Shown: positions 50,449 through 59,363 of the stretch, piece after piece | Layout: the number at the start of each line of letters is the position of its first letter | How positions within the stretch are numbered: the first letter of the stretch is position 1 | Source of the DNA: PALSA-612 sp963765295 | GTDB taxonomy: Bacteria; Actinomycetota; Thermoleophilia; Gaiellales; Gaiellaceae | Assembly (NCBI GenBank): GCA_963765295.1 | Contig: CAVXVO010000006.1 | Coordinates: forward strand, 1-64,000 | DNA: 64,000 bases | Direction of reading: 5' to 3' | Position numbers and translations under genes: made by a program | Notes under the pieces: model-generated | What the model was told of the DNA's origin: nothing | Databases searched by the model: none | The model's input: only the letters and a program-made list of their open reading frames with translations

Positions 50449-50556
50449 AGTCGTTCGTTGCCCTCCCGGGTCTACAGTCGAACGCCCCGTGGGGGTCCGT
50501 GTTCCCCAAGGAGAACGGGGCGCCCTAGCTAGACGGGCGCTCCCGTGCGATGCGTG

Positions 50557-50862
50557 CTAGATCCCGAGGATTTGCTTCTTCTTCGCCGCGAACTCTTCTT
50601 CGGTGAGCATCCCCTGGTCCTTCAGGGCGGCGTACTTCTGGATCTCGGCGGCTGGGTCGAGGTCGGCGGGCGCCGCCGGGGCTGCCGCCGTCTGCGGGGC
50701 CGCTGCCTGAGTCTGGAGATCCGCAATCTGCGCGTTTTGCGCGGCTTCCTGCTGTGCGGCGGCCTGGCTCTTCTGGGCGCTCTTCGCACCCATGTGAGCC
50801 GCTCCGCCGACCACGACCGCTGTCCCGATCAATCCCGGACCTCTTCTGCGTCCTCTTGGCAC
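50557..50862 (-). CDS. SHOCT-domain protein
   Basis: The protein has 101 residues. A short hydrophobic/glycine-rich head (LIGTAVVVGGAAHMG) is followed by a Gln/Ala linker (AAAQQEAAQNAQIADLQTQA) and the C-terminal SHOCT motif (IQKYAALKDQGMLTEEEFAA, KKKQILG). SHOCT is a short oligomerisation or interaction motif. GTG 50862 follows AGGAGG. It lies 20 bases after the DUF6325 gene on the same strand, a pairing common in actinobacteria. Confidence 0.85.
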   Translation of the reverse strand: MPRGRRRGPGLIGTAVVVGGAAHMGAKSAQKSQAAAQQEAAQNAQIADLQTQAAAPQTAAAPAAPADLDPAAEIQKYAALKDQGMLTEEEFAAKKKQILGI

Positions 50863-50882
50863 TTTGAGTCCTCCTGTCTGTG

Positions 50883-51320
50883 TTAGGCCTTGGCTTCTTC
50901 CAGCGCCCACTCGCGGGCGGCCTCGACGACGTCGTGCGGGACGCGCTCGAACGCTACGAGCTCCCCACCCGCGTCGCGGATCGCCTGGGCGACCTTCCTG
51001 GCCCACACGTTCTCCCAAACCAGGACCGCCGCCGACGTGTTCAGCTCGAACTCCTGACCGATCGCGAGAAGCTCCTCATCGTTGAAGAGCCCCGTTACTT
51101 CGATGTTCAGCGCATCGAAGGCCTCCTGCACGTCCGGCGCGAGTTCCGTGAGTTCCATGGCGACGACTTCGCCGTTCTCGTCCTTGCCCACGAAGGCCGC
51201 GTCGATCAGGCGAATCACGCCCGTTTCGACGAGGTCGGAGATCGCGGGGACGATGTCACCCTTGAACTGGTTGCCTGGGAACACGAGCACTGCGTAATCG
51301 ACGGGTCCGATCTCCTCCAT
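50883..51320 (-). CDS. DUF6325-family protein
   Basis: The protein has 145 residues. EIGPVDYAVLVFPGNQFKGD and ISDLVETGVIRLIDAAFVGKD are the family's conserved opening, and the C-terminus forms an amphipathic helical end (PHDVVEAAREWALEEA). It is probably a soluble small membrane-associated regulator; the function is unknown. ATG 51320 after GAGGAGAACCG is chosen. It is operonic with the SHOCT gene. Confidence 0.85.
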   Translation of the reverse strand: MEEIGPVDYAVLVFPGNQFKGDIVPAISDLVETGVIRLIDAAFVGKDENGEVVAMELTELAPDVQEAFDALNIEVTGLFNDEELLAIGQEFELNTSAAVLVWENVWARKVAQAIRDAGGELVAFERVPHDVVEAAREWALEEAKA

Positions 51321-51473
51321 CGGTTCTCCTCTCATACTGATCGGAATACGCTCTAACGACGGCGATGCGCCGTCGGAACAAGACAACCGCGACGGGGCAG
51401 AACCCGCATCGTCCCGTTCGGATGAACGGCCGACCGGGGCTCAGACGACCCCACGATGGTCTCGCCTCGAGTC

Positions 51474-51700
51474 CTACTCGATCCCAGAGACCACGAGGGC
51501 CCTTGCCAGATAGCCGTCCAGCAGCCCCGCTGCCTCTTCCTCGTTCCCGGACATCAGATGCCCGTACCTGTCGAGCGAGATCATCACGGAGACATGTCCC
51601 ATGTACGTCGAGAGGGCCTTGGCGTTCACCCCTGCCGCGATCATCATGGAGGCGAAGGTGTGGCGGCATTCGTGCAGGGCCGATCGGCTCCAGTGCCTCG
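51474..51700 (-). pseudogene. C-terminal fragment of a tyrosine integrase
   Basis: About 75 residues carry the catalytic end of a phage-type integrase: LHECRHTFASMMIAAGVNAK (HxxR and the second-box residues), ALSTYMGHVSVMISLDRYGH (third catalytic His and nucleophile Tyr) and a helical tail ending at TAG 51474. The N-terminal arm-binding and core-binding domains are absent; upstream is unrelated sequence. It lies 1.2 kb from the tRNA-Arg module and may be the remains of the enzyme that used it. Confidence 0.8.
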
Positions 51701-51709
51701 AGCCCTGAT

Positions 51710-51941
51710 TCCCTCCTCTGCCGCCGAAGCCGCCGCCGTGCTCGCACACGAACTCGGCCACGTGGTCCGCGGTAGCTGCGAGCTCGCCGCAGAGACGTTC
51801 ACGATGCAGAACTGGGCGCGGCTCTACAGACTCCTCGGCCCGGGAGAGCCAACGGCCGACGGCCGAACACTCGTACGCGCCGACCACAACGCACTGCCCG
51901 CGCGCTACCGAGTCGGCTCCTGCCCCCGATCCTCGCGCTAG
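51710..51941 (+). pseudogene. Fragment of a putative zinc metallopeptidase
   Basis: AAEAAAVLAHELGHVVRGSC contains HExxH with a further Glu region (CELAAETFTMQNW), and the frame ends at 51939. There is no start codon with a ribosome binding site; the fragment begins where the integrase fragment (opposite strand) ends, so it marks a junction. The parent family is unclear. Confidence 0.4.
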
Positions 51942-52051
51942 TCGCCGGGGCCGAGACCTTCTAAGCAGGAGGATCGTGCCATCGGGATGACGAGGCATGT
52001 CGCGGCTTTGCCTACGGTTGGGCGATTGCGAGGCAACTTCGGAGGGTCCAG

Positions 52052-54697
52052 ATGAGCGTCGAACGCGATCGTGTCGAGACCTTCGGCCAGCTCGAGAACG
52101 GTCTTCGGCAGGCGGGAGACTGGTACCACTGGGGGCCGTATCTGAGCGAGCGGCAGTGGGGTACCGTGCGGGAGGACTACAGCCCGGGCGGGACCGCGTG
52201 GGAGTACCTGCCCCACGAACACGCTCGCTCTCGCGCTTATCGCTGGGGTGAGGACGGGCTCGCCGGCTTCTCCGACATCGAGCAGCGGCTCTGCCTCGGG
52301 CTTTCGCTCTGGAACGGCCGCGACTCGATCCTGAAGGAGCGGATCTTCGGCCTGACGGGGAACCAGGGGAATCACGGCGAGGATGCCAAGGAGTACTGGT
52401 GGTACCTGGACGCGCTGCCGAGCCATGCGTGGAATCGCTGGCGCTACCACTACCCGCAGACCGCGTTTCCCTACGAGGATCTCGCCGCCGAAAACGCACG
52501 GCGCGGGAAGCTCGATCCCGAGTACGAACTGCTCGACACGGGCGCGTTCGACGACGACCGCTACTGGGTCGTCGAGGTGGACTACGCGAAGGGCGACCCC
52601 CACGACCTGCTGATGACGATCCGCGTCACGAACGCCGGGCCGGAGGCGGACACCCTGCACGTCCTCCCCACGGCCTGGTATCGCAACACGTGGGCGTGGG
52701 AGGTGGACGGCGAGCAGCCGGAGCTGCACACGGACGGCGCAGCGCGCGTGCTCACCGAGCACCCGTTCCTCGGCCAGCTCGAACTCGTGGGGCAGGGCGA
52801 GCCGACGCTGCTCTTCTGCGACAACGAGACGAACGACGAGCGCCTCTTCGGCTCCAAGTCGGCGAGCGCGACGCCGAAGGACGGCATCAACGACCACGTC
52901 GTCGCGGGCGCCGACACGGTCGCTGCCGCATCCGGGACGAAAGCCGCTTTCTGGTACCGGCTCGAGGTCGAGCCGGGCGAGACGGCCACCGTGCGCGTGC
53001 GCCTCCGTCCGGCGGCGCGCGGCGGCGATCCCTGGGCCGACTTCGACGCCGTCGCCGCAACCCGCCTCGACGAGGCCGACGAGTTCTACGCAGAGCTGAC
53101 CCCGGCGGAGACGTCGAAGGACGAGGCGCTCGTGCTGCGCCAGGCGCTGGCCGGGATGCTCTGGAGCAAGCAGCTCTACTTCTACGACGTGGCGCGCTGG
53201 CTCGACGGCGACCCGACGCAGCCGACGCCGCCGGCGTCCCGCCTCGAAGGACGCAACGCACGCTGGAGGACCTTCGACGCCTTCGACATCATGTCGATGC
53301 CCGACAAGTGGGAGTACCCGTGGTTCGCCGCCTGGGATCTCGCCTTCCACTGCGTCGCGCTCGCCCGCGTCGACCCCGCCTTCGCGAAGTACCAGCTGAT
53401 CCTGCTGTGTCGCGAGTGGTTCCAGCACCCGAACGGGGCCCTGGCGGCGTACGAGTGGTCGTTCGACGACGTCAACCCGCCGGTGCAGGCCTGGGCGGCA
53501 GTCGAGGTGTTCGCGATCGACGGTGGCCGGGACGTGGCGTTCCTCAGCCGCATCTTCGACAAGCTGCTCGTCAACTTCACGTGGTGGGTGAACCGCGAGG
53601 ACCGAGACGGCTCGAACGTCTTCGAGGGCGGCTTCCTCGGGCTCGACAACATCGGGCCGATCGACCGGTCGCACCTCCCGCAGGGGCAGACGCTCGAGCA
53701 GTCGGACGGCACGGGCTGGATGGGCTTCTACGCGCTCAGCATGGGGGCGATCGCGTCGATCCTCAACAACCGCGGCCGGCCGGCGACCGATCTCGTGTTG
53801 AAGTTCCTCGAGCATTTCGCGCTGATCTCGGAGGCGCTCGAGTCGCAGGACCTGTGGGACGAGGCCGACGGCTTCTTCTACGACCAGCTTCGCCTCGCAG
53901 ACGGCCGCTCGTTTCCGGTCAAGGTGCGGTCGATCGTCGGCATCCTGCCCCTGCTCGGGGTCGCGGCGATCGACGAGAACGTCATCGACCGTGCCGAGAC
54001 CGTCAACAAGCGTGCCGCTGAACTGCTCACGAGCGCACATCCGGTCGGCGGCGGGCCGGGCGACCGTCGCCTCTTGCTGGGGGTCGTAAGCGTGAGCCGG
54101 GTCCTCCGTTTGCTGGCGCGCGTCTTCGACGAGTCGGAGTTCCTGTCGCCCTACGGGCTGCGCGCGGTGTCGCGCTGGCACGCCGAGCACCCGTTCGAGC
54201 TCGACGTCGACGGGACGGTGGCCAGAATCGACTACGAGCCGGCCGAGTCGACCACGGGGATGTTCGGCGGCAACTCGAACTGGCGCGGGCCGATCTGGAT
54301 GCCCGTCAACTTCCTCGTCGTCGAGGCGCTGCAGCGCTACGCGCGCTTCTTCGGCGACGACCTCCGGGTCGAGTATCCGACGGGCTCGGGAAAGGAGCTG
54401 ACGCTCGAGCGGATCGCCGCCGACCTACGGGAGCGGCTGATCTCGATCTTCCTCGTCGGCACAGACGGGCGGCGGCCGTGCTTCGGCTGGGTCGAGCGGC
54501 TCCAGGAGGACCCGGCCTGGAAGGACAACATGCTCTTCCACGAGTACTTCCACGGCGACAACGGCGCGGGGCTGGGAGCGAGCCACCAGACGGGCTGGAC
54601 AGGACTCGTCGCCGAACTGATCTTCCGCGCCCATGCCGCGCCCGGGCCGACGCTCTCGGAGCTCATGGCGCCGAACGACGCGGAGACGCAGGCCTGA
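52052..54697 (+). CDS. Glucosidase-like protein with MGH1/GH63-type (alpha/alpha)6 domain
   Basis: The protein has 881 residues. The N-terminal 350 residues are beta-rich (HDLLMTIRVTNAGPEADTL), and the (alpha/alpha)6 barrel follows from about 380 (WDLAFHCVALARVDPAFAKY, PNGALAAYEWSFDDVNPPVQ, NSNWRGPIWMPVNFLVVEAL). This is the family annotated as glucosidase in actinobacteria and cyanobacteria, related to GH63. It probably trims terminal glucose from glucans or glucosylated compounds. ATG follows GGAGGG. The debranching enzyme gene starts at its stop codon, pointing to shared glycogen or glucan metabolism. Confidence 0.85.
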   Translation: MSVERDRVETFGQLENGLRQAGDWYHWGPYLSERQWGTVREDYSPGGTAWEYLPHEHARSRAYRWGEDGLAGFSDIEQRLCLGLSLWNGRDSILKERIFGLTGNQGNHGEDAKEYWWYLDALPSHAWNRWRYHYPQTAFPYEDLAAENARRGKLDPEYELLDTGAFDDDRYWVVEVDYAKGDPHDLLMTIRVTNAGPEADTLHVLPTAWYRNTWAWEVDGEQPELHTDGAARVLTEHPFLGQLELVGQGEPTLLFCDNETNDERLFGSKSASATPKDGINDHVVAGADTVAAASGTKAAFWYRLEVEPGETATVRVRLRPAARGGDPWADFDAVAATRLDEADEFYAELTPAETSKDEALVLRQALAGMLWSKQLYFYDVARWLDGDPTQPTPPASRLEGRNARWRTFDAFDIMSMPDKWEYPWFAAWDLAFHCVALARVDPAFAKYQLILLCREWFQHPNGALAAYEWSFDDVNPPVQAWAAVEVFAIDGGRDVAFLSRIFDKLLVNFTWWVNREDRDGSNVFEGGFLGLDNIGPIDRSHLPQGQTLEQSDGTGWMGFYALSMGAIASILNNRGRPATDLVLKFLEHFALISEALESQDLWDEADGFFYDQLRLADGRSFPVKVRSIVGILPLLGVAAIDENVIDRAETVNKRAAELLTSAHPVGGGPGDRRLLLGVVSVSRVLRLLARVFDESEFLSPYGLRAVSRWHAEHPFELDVDGTVARIDYEPAESTTGMFGGNSNWRGPIWMPVNFLVVEALQRYARFFGDDLRVEYPTGSGKELTLERIAADLRERLISIFLVGTDGRRPCFGWVERLQEDPAWKDNMLFHEYFHGDNGAGLGASHQTGWTGLVAELIFRAHAAPGPTLSELMAPNDAETQA

Positions 54698-56626
54698 CGA
54701 TCCGGTTCGGGCCCGAGGTCTGCGGATCGCTCGACGAGGCATCGAAGCGCGAGTGGCTCGTGGCCGACGGGGTCGGCGGCTATGCGATGGGCACGGTCGC
54801 AGGGCTCCGCACCCGCCGCTACCACGGCCTGCTCGCGGTCGCCGTCGACGGGCCGGGGAGCCGCATGCTCGGCCTGGTCGCGCTCGAGCCCGTGCTCGTC
54901 GTCGGCGACGCCCGCTTCCGGCTCGGCACCGACGAATGGGCCGGCGGCACCGTCGACCCGCGCGGGCACGAATTGCTCGCCACGTTCGAGCTCGACCGCG
55001 GCGTCCCGCGCTGGCGTTGGCAGGTCGGAGACGTCGTCGTCGAGCGGGAGCTCGCGATGTGCAACGGCCGGCCGGCCGTCGGCGTCACGCACCGTCTGCT
55101 GCGCGCCGACCGGCCCGTGCGCCTCGAGCTGACCCCGCTCTGCACCTGGCGAAGCGTGCACGGCGAACGCTTCGCGAACGGATCTCCGGCGGTGGAGTCG
55201 ACGGCCGACGGGTTCGTGTTCGAGGGCGCCTACCGCGTCGCCGGCACCGGCTGGGCCACGGGCGGCGAGTGGTACCGCGGCATCCGCGCCCGGGAGGAAG
55301 CCGCACGTGGCCTGAACGACCAGGAGGACGTCTGGGCGGCAGGCACGTTCGCCGTCGACCTCGCCCCCGGTGAGTTCCACGAGCTGACCGCCGCGGCCGC
55401 GCCGTTCGACGGGACGCTTCCTGTCGCGGCAGCGATCGTCGCCGCCGCGAGACGGCGCGCCGACGAGGTGCTCCGGCGGGCGGGCGCGACGGACGAGATC
55501 GATGCGCAGCTCGTGCTCGCGGCCGACCAGTTCGTGATCGAGACGGCGGGACGCCCGACCGCCGTCGCGGGCTACCCGTGGTTCGGCGAATGGTCGCGCG
55601 ACCTCATGACCTCGTACGAGGGCCTCTACCTCACGCCGAACCGCTGGGACGAGGGGCGGGAGGTCCTGTGCACCACGGCCGCGACCCTGTCCGAGGGCAT
55701 GCTCGCGAACACCGCCGACACCGGCTCGCTCGAGTACAACACCGTGGACGGGACGCTGTGGTTCGTCCACGCCCTCGACCGGCACGTTGCGATCACCGGG
55801 GACGACGAGCTGGGCGGTGAACTCGGTCCCGTCGTCGACGCGATCGTCGAGCGCCACGTCGCCGGCACGCGGTTCGGGATCGGGGTCGACCCGGCCGACG
55901 GGCTGCTGCGCCAGGGCGCCGACGGCTGGGCGCTCACCTGGATGGACGCCCGCATCGACGGGGTGCCCGTCACGCCCCGTGCGGGGAAGCCGGTCGAGGT
56001 GAACGCGCTCTGGATCGAGACGCTCGACGTGGCGAGCCGACTCGCGCCGGGAGCCGACTCGCGCCAGCGGTGGTCGGCGCTCGAAGATCGGGCACGAGAG
56101 TCGTTCCTGGCGCGCTTCCTGCGGCCCGACGGGCTCGGCGCGTTCGACGTCGTCGACGGGCCCGGCGGCGACGACCCCTCGTTACGGCCGAACCAGTTGC
56201 TCGCGGTGTCCCTCCCCCGCGGGCCGTTCCTCCACGGCGCGGCCAACCCGGGGGCGCGGAGCATCGTCGCCGCCTGCCGGTCGCTGCTCACACCGCTCGG
56301 CCTGCGCTCGCTCGCCCCCGCCGATCCGCGCTACCGGCCGCAGCACCGGGGCTCGCCGGCGGAGCGGGACGCCGCATACCACCAGGGCACCGTCTGGCCG
56401 TGGCTGATCGGGCCTTACGCCGACGCGGCGGTTCGCGCCGGGTGTCCCGGTCGACGGGCTCCTCGACGGGCTCGAGGCGCATCTCGCCGAGTGGGGCCTG
56501 GGGTCGATCTCGGAGACCGCCGACGGAGGCGCGCCGCACGCCGCCACCGGCTGCCCCTTCCAGGCCTGGTCGGTCGCCGAGGCGCTGCGGGTTCGCAGGG
56601 GCGAAAGCCTCGCGGACGAGCACTGA
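54694..56626 (+). pseudogene. Glycogen debranching enzyme (amylo-alpha-1,6-glucosidase), one frameshift
   Basis: The product has about 643 residues once repaired. The N-terminal domain is REWLVADGVGGYAMGTVAGL and TRRYHGLLAVAV; the catalytic barrel includes GYPWFGEWSRDLMTSYEGLY and GADGWALTWMDARIDG. One extra G in GCCGGGTGTC near 56440 shifts the frame. The original frame resumes as VPVDGLLDGLEAHLAEWGLG and CPFQAWSVAEALR, with TGA at 56624. Without the shift it is a full-length enzyme that removes alpha-1,6 branches. The start is probably CTG at 54694 (CTGA overlap with the glucosidase stop); no ATG/GTG fits. The clean remainder suggests a sequencing error or a very recent mutation. Confidence 0.8.
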
Positions 56627-56685
56627 CGTCCTTTCATCCCGTCTGTACGAGGCCGTGCGTAGTTCCTCACCGCAGGCTGCCCGTC

Positions 56686-57948
56686 GTGGGGGAGCGGTCG
56701 CGTGTTCTGATCCTGGGCGGAGGGTTTGCGGGCATCGGTGCCGCCCGCAAGCTGAAGGGGGCCGACGTCGATGTCGTGCTCGTCGACAAGCACGACTACC
56801 ACACCTTCCAGCCCATGCTGTACCAGGTCGCGACCGACCTGCTCGACAACTCGGCGTGTGCGCACCCGTTGCGGGACCTGTTCCACGAGCAGCCGAACGT
56901 GACCGTGCACGAGGCGACGGCGACGACGATCGACCTCGCCGGGCGCGAGGTGCAGTTCGAGGAGATGAAGCCGCTCACCTACGACCGGCTGGTGCTCGCG
57001 CTCGGTGCGCAGGTCAACTTCTTCGGCACCGAGGGCGCGGCGGAGCACGCGTTTCCCATGTACACGCTCGCGGATGCCGTGCGGCTCAAGGAGCACGTGC
57101 TGGAGCGCTGGGAGGCGGCCGACAGGGATCCCGACCTCCTCGCCGACGGTGCGCTCAACGTCGTCGTGGTCGGCGGCGGCCCGACCGGGATCGAGAGCGC
57201 CGGCGCGCTCGCGGAGCTGTACCGGAACGACTTCGACAAGGACTACCCCAACGTCCCGCAGGAGCACGCGCGGATCATCCTCGTCGAGGCCGGCCCGGCC
57301 CTCTTGACCATGTTCAAAAAGGACATCCAGACCTACGCCAGCAAGGCGCTCGAGAAACGCAGCGTCGAGATCCAGGTCGGCGAGGCGGTCTCGTCGATTG
57401 CCCCGACGCGCGTGACGCTCAAATCTGGCGCGGTGATCGACGCGCACACGCTCGTCTGGGGCGCGGGTCTGGTCGCGCATCCGATCGTCAACACGCTCGG
57501 TGTGACGCTCGAACGGGGCGACCGCGTCCCCGTCGAGCCGGACCTGAGCCTCACGGAGCATCCGGAGGTGTTCGTCGTCGGCGACATCGCCGCGATCACC
57601 GACCCGAAGACGAAGCAGGTGCTGCCGCAGCTCGGCTCGGTCGCGCTCCAATCCGGGGAGCAGGCGGGCGAGAACATCGCCCGGCTCGCCGCCGGCAAGG
57701 ACACAGAGCCGTTCGAGTACACCGACAAGGGCACGATGGCCACGATCGGCCGCGGCGCAGCGGTGATGCAGCGCGGCGGGCACACGATGAAGGGCCGCAC
57801 TGCGTTCCTCGCCTGGGGCGCCGTCCACCTCGCGCTCCTCTCCACCGGCGAGGACCGCACCAAGGCCGTTCTCAACTGGACCTGGGCCGGCTTCACGCAC
57901 GAACGCGCCGGTCGCATCTCGGTGAACGAAGACGAGAGGCCCGACTGA
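56686..57948 (+). CDS. ndh: Type II NADH dehydrogenase (NDH-2)
   Basis: The protein has 420 residues. FAD site VLILGGGFAGIGAARKL, the NDH-2 motif YHTFQPMLYQVATDLL, NADH site VVVVGGGPTGIESAGALAEL, and the second FAD motif VFVVGDIAAI are present. The C-terminus has an amphipathic stretch for membrane attachment. It oxidises NADH and reduces quinone without pumping protons, feeding oxidases such as the cytochrome bd encoded 3 kb downstream. GTG 56686 is chosen. The frameshift in the preceding gene makes the two appear fused in frame, which is not a real fusion. Confidence 0.92.
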   Translation: MGERSRVLILGGGFAGIGAARKLKGADVDVVLVDKHDYHTFQPMLYQVATDLLDNSACAHPLRDLFHEQPNVTVHEATATTIDLAGREVQFEEMKPLTYDRLVLALGAQVNFFGTEGAAEHAFPMYTLADAVRLKEHVLERWEAADRDPDLLADGALNVVVVGGGPTGIESAGALAELYRNDFDKDYPNVPQEHARIILVEAGPALLTMFKKDIQTYASKALEKRSVEIQVGEAVSSIAPTRVTLKSGAVIDAHTLVWGAGLVAHPIVNTLGVTLERGDRVPVEPDLSLTEHPEVFVVGDIAAITDPKTKQVLPQLGSVALQSGEQAGENIARLAAGKDTEPFEYTDKGTMATIGRGAAVMQRGGHTMKGRTAFLAWGAVHLALLSTGEDRTKAVLNWTWAGFTHERAGRISVNEDERPD

Positions 57949-57983
57949 GACCCGGCTGTGATCGAGACGAGGGGAGACAGCAG

Positions 57984-59363
57984 ATGACGACGAGTGCCGA
58001 CGTGTTCGTGGCCTTCGGGATCACGGGCGATCTCGCGAAGGTGATGACCTTCCGGTCGCTGTACCGGCTCGAGCGGCGCGGCCTGCTCGACTGCCCGATC
58101 GTCGGCGTCGCGGTCGACGACTGGACGGTCGATCAGCTGATCGAGCGAGCGCGCGAGTCGATCGTCGGGACCGGTGAGCCGCTCGACGAGGACGTCTTCA
58201 AGCGCCTCGCCGCGCGTCTCTCCTACGTCCAGGGCGACTTCGGCGACGCCGCGACGTACGAGCGTGTCGGGACGGCGATCGGCGGCGCCGTTCAGCCGGT
58301 CTTCTACCTCGAGATCCCGCCCTTCCTGTTTGGGACAGTCATCAAGGGGCTCGCCGAGGCCGGACTGACGAAGACGGCCCGGATCGTCGTCGAGAAGCCG
58401 TTCGGGCACGACCGGACCTCGGCGCACGAGCTCGCCGACGAACTCCACCAGTACGTCGCCGAGTCGCAGCTCTACCGGATCGACCACTACCTGGGGAAGA
58501 TGGGACTCGAGGAGGTCGGCTACCTCCGGTTTGCGAACTCCCTGCTGGAGCCGGTCTGGAACCGAAACCACGTCGCGTCGGTGCAGATCACGATGGCGGA
58601 GGACTTCGGCGTCGAGGACCGCGGCCACTTCTACGACCCGGTCGGCGCACTCCGCGACGTCGTCGTCAACCACCTCATGCAGGTCGTCGCGCTGGCGGCG
58701 ATGGAGGCACCGGCCCGGGGCGACCCGGAGACGATCAAGGACTCTCAGCTCGCACTCTTCCGCGCCGTCGTCGCGGCGGATGCAGCCCACTACGTGCGGG
58801 GCCAGTACGACGGCTATCTCGGGATCGACGGCGTCGCCGCCGGCTCGACCACCGAGACCTATGCGGCGCTGCGTCTCGAGATCGAGAACTGGCGCTGGGC
58901 GGGCGTTCCCTTCTTCATCCGCACCGGCAAGCGCCTGCCGGTGACGCAGACCGAGCTGCGGCTCGTCTTCAAGCACCCGCCGCGGCTCGGATTCTCGGCC
59001 TTCGGCCGCGACGCGGAGCCGAACCAGCTGGTCGTCAAGCTCGACCCGTCGACGGGGATCAGGCTCGTCGTCGAGGCGCACCGGGCGGACGGGCCGGGCT
59101 CGATCGAGCTCGACATGGAGTTCTCGCAGCAAGGCGGCGAGGGAGCGACTCCGTACGAGGTGCTGCTCCATGCCGCGATGGTCGGAGACAGCACCCGCTT
59201 CACCCGCCAGGACGCGGTCGAGGAGACGTGGCGGGTCATGCAGCCGCTGCTCGACGCGCCTCCGCCCGTCCATGCTTATGCCCCGGGCTCGTGGGGCCCC
59301 GAGGCCGCCGATGCGCTCGTGGAAGGCCACGGCCGCTGGCACGAGCCCTGGATGGCCTCGTGA
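57984..59363 (+). CDS. zwf: Glucose-6-phosphate 1-dehydrogenase
   Basis: The protein has 459 residues. It has the NADP-binding start VAFGITGDLAK (GxxGDLA), the conserved IVVEKPFGHD, and the substrate-site motif RIDHYLGKM, where most enzymes have RIDHYLGKE. The C-terminal fold follows (VPFFIRTGKRLPVTQTELRL). It oxidises glucose-6-phosphate to 6-phosphogluconolactone, making NAD(P)H. ATG 57984 follows GGGGAG. It overlaps the GMC gene by four bases (GTGA), so the two are co-translated. The FGITGDLAK start and the M for E change mark it as a divergent branch. Confidence 0.92.
   Translation: MTTSADVFVAFGITGDLAKVMTFRSLYRLERRGLLDCPIVGVAVDDWTVDQLIERARESIVGTGEPLDEDVFKRLAARLSYVQGDFGDAATYERVGTAIGGAVQPVFYLEIPPFLFGTVIKGLAEAGLTKTARIVVEKPFGHDRTSAHELADELHQYVAESQLYRIDHYLGKMGLEEVGYLRFANSLLEPVWNRNHVASVQITMAEDFGVEDRGHFYDPVGALRDVVVNHLMQVVALAAMEAPARGDPETIKDSQLALFRAVVAADAAHYVRGQYDGYLGIDGVAAGSTTETYAALRLEIENWRWAGVPFFIRTGKRLPVTQTELRLVFKHPPRLGFSAFGRDAEPNQLVVKLDPSTGIRLVVEAHRADGPGSIELDMEFSQQGGEGATPYEVLLHAAMVGDSTRFTRQDAVEETWRVMQPLLDAPPPVHAYAPGSWGPEAADALVEGHGRWHEPWMAS

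Noticed and set aside
54478..57948. A 1,156-residue debranching enzyme/NADH dehydrogenase fusion
   Set aside because: The true end of the debranching enzyme is found in another frame up to 56626, and NDH-2 has its own start at 56686.
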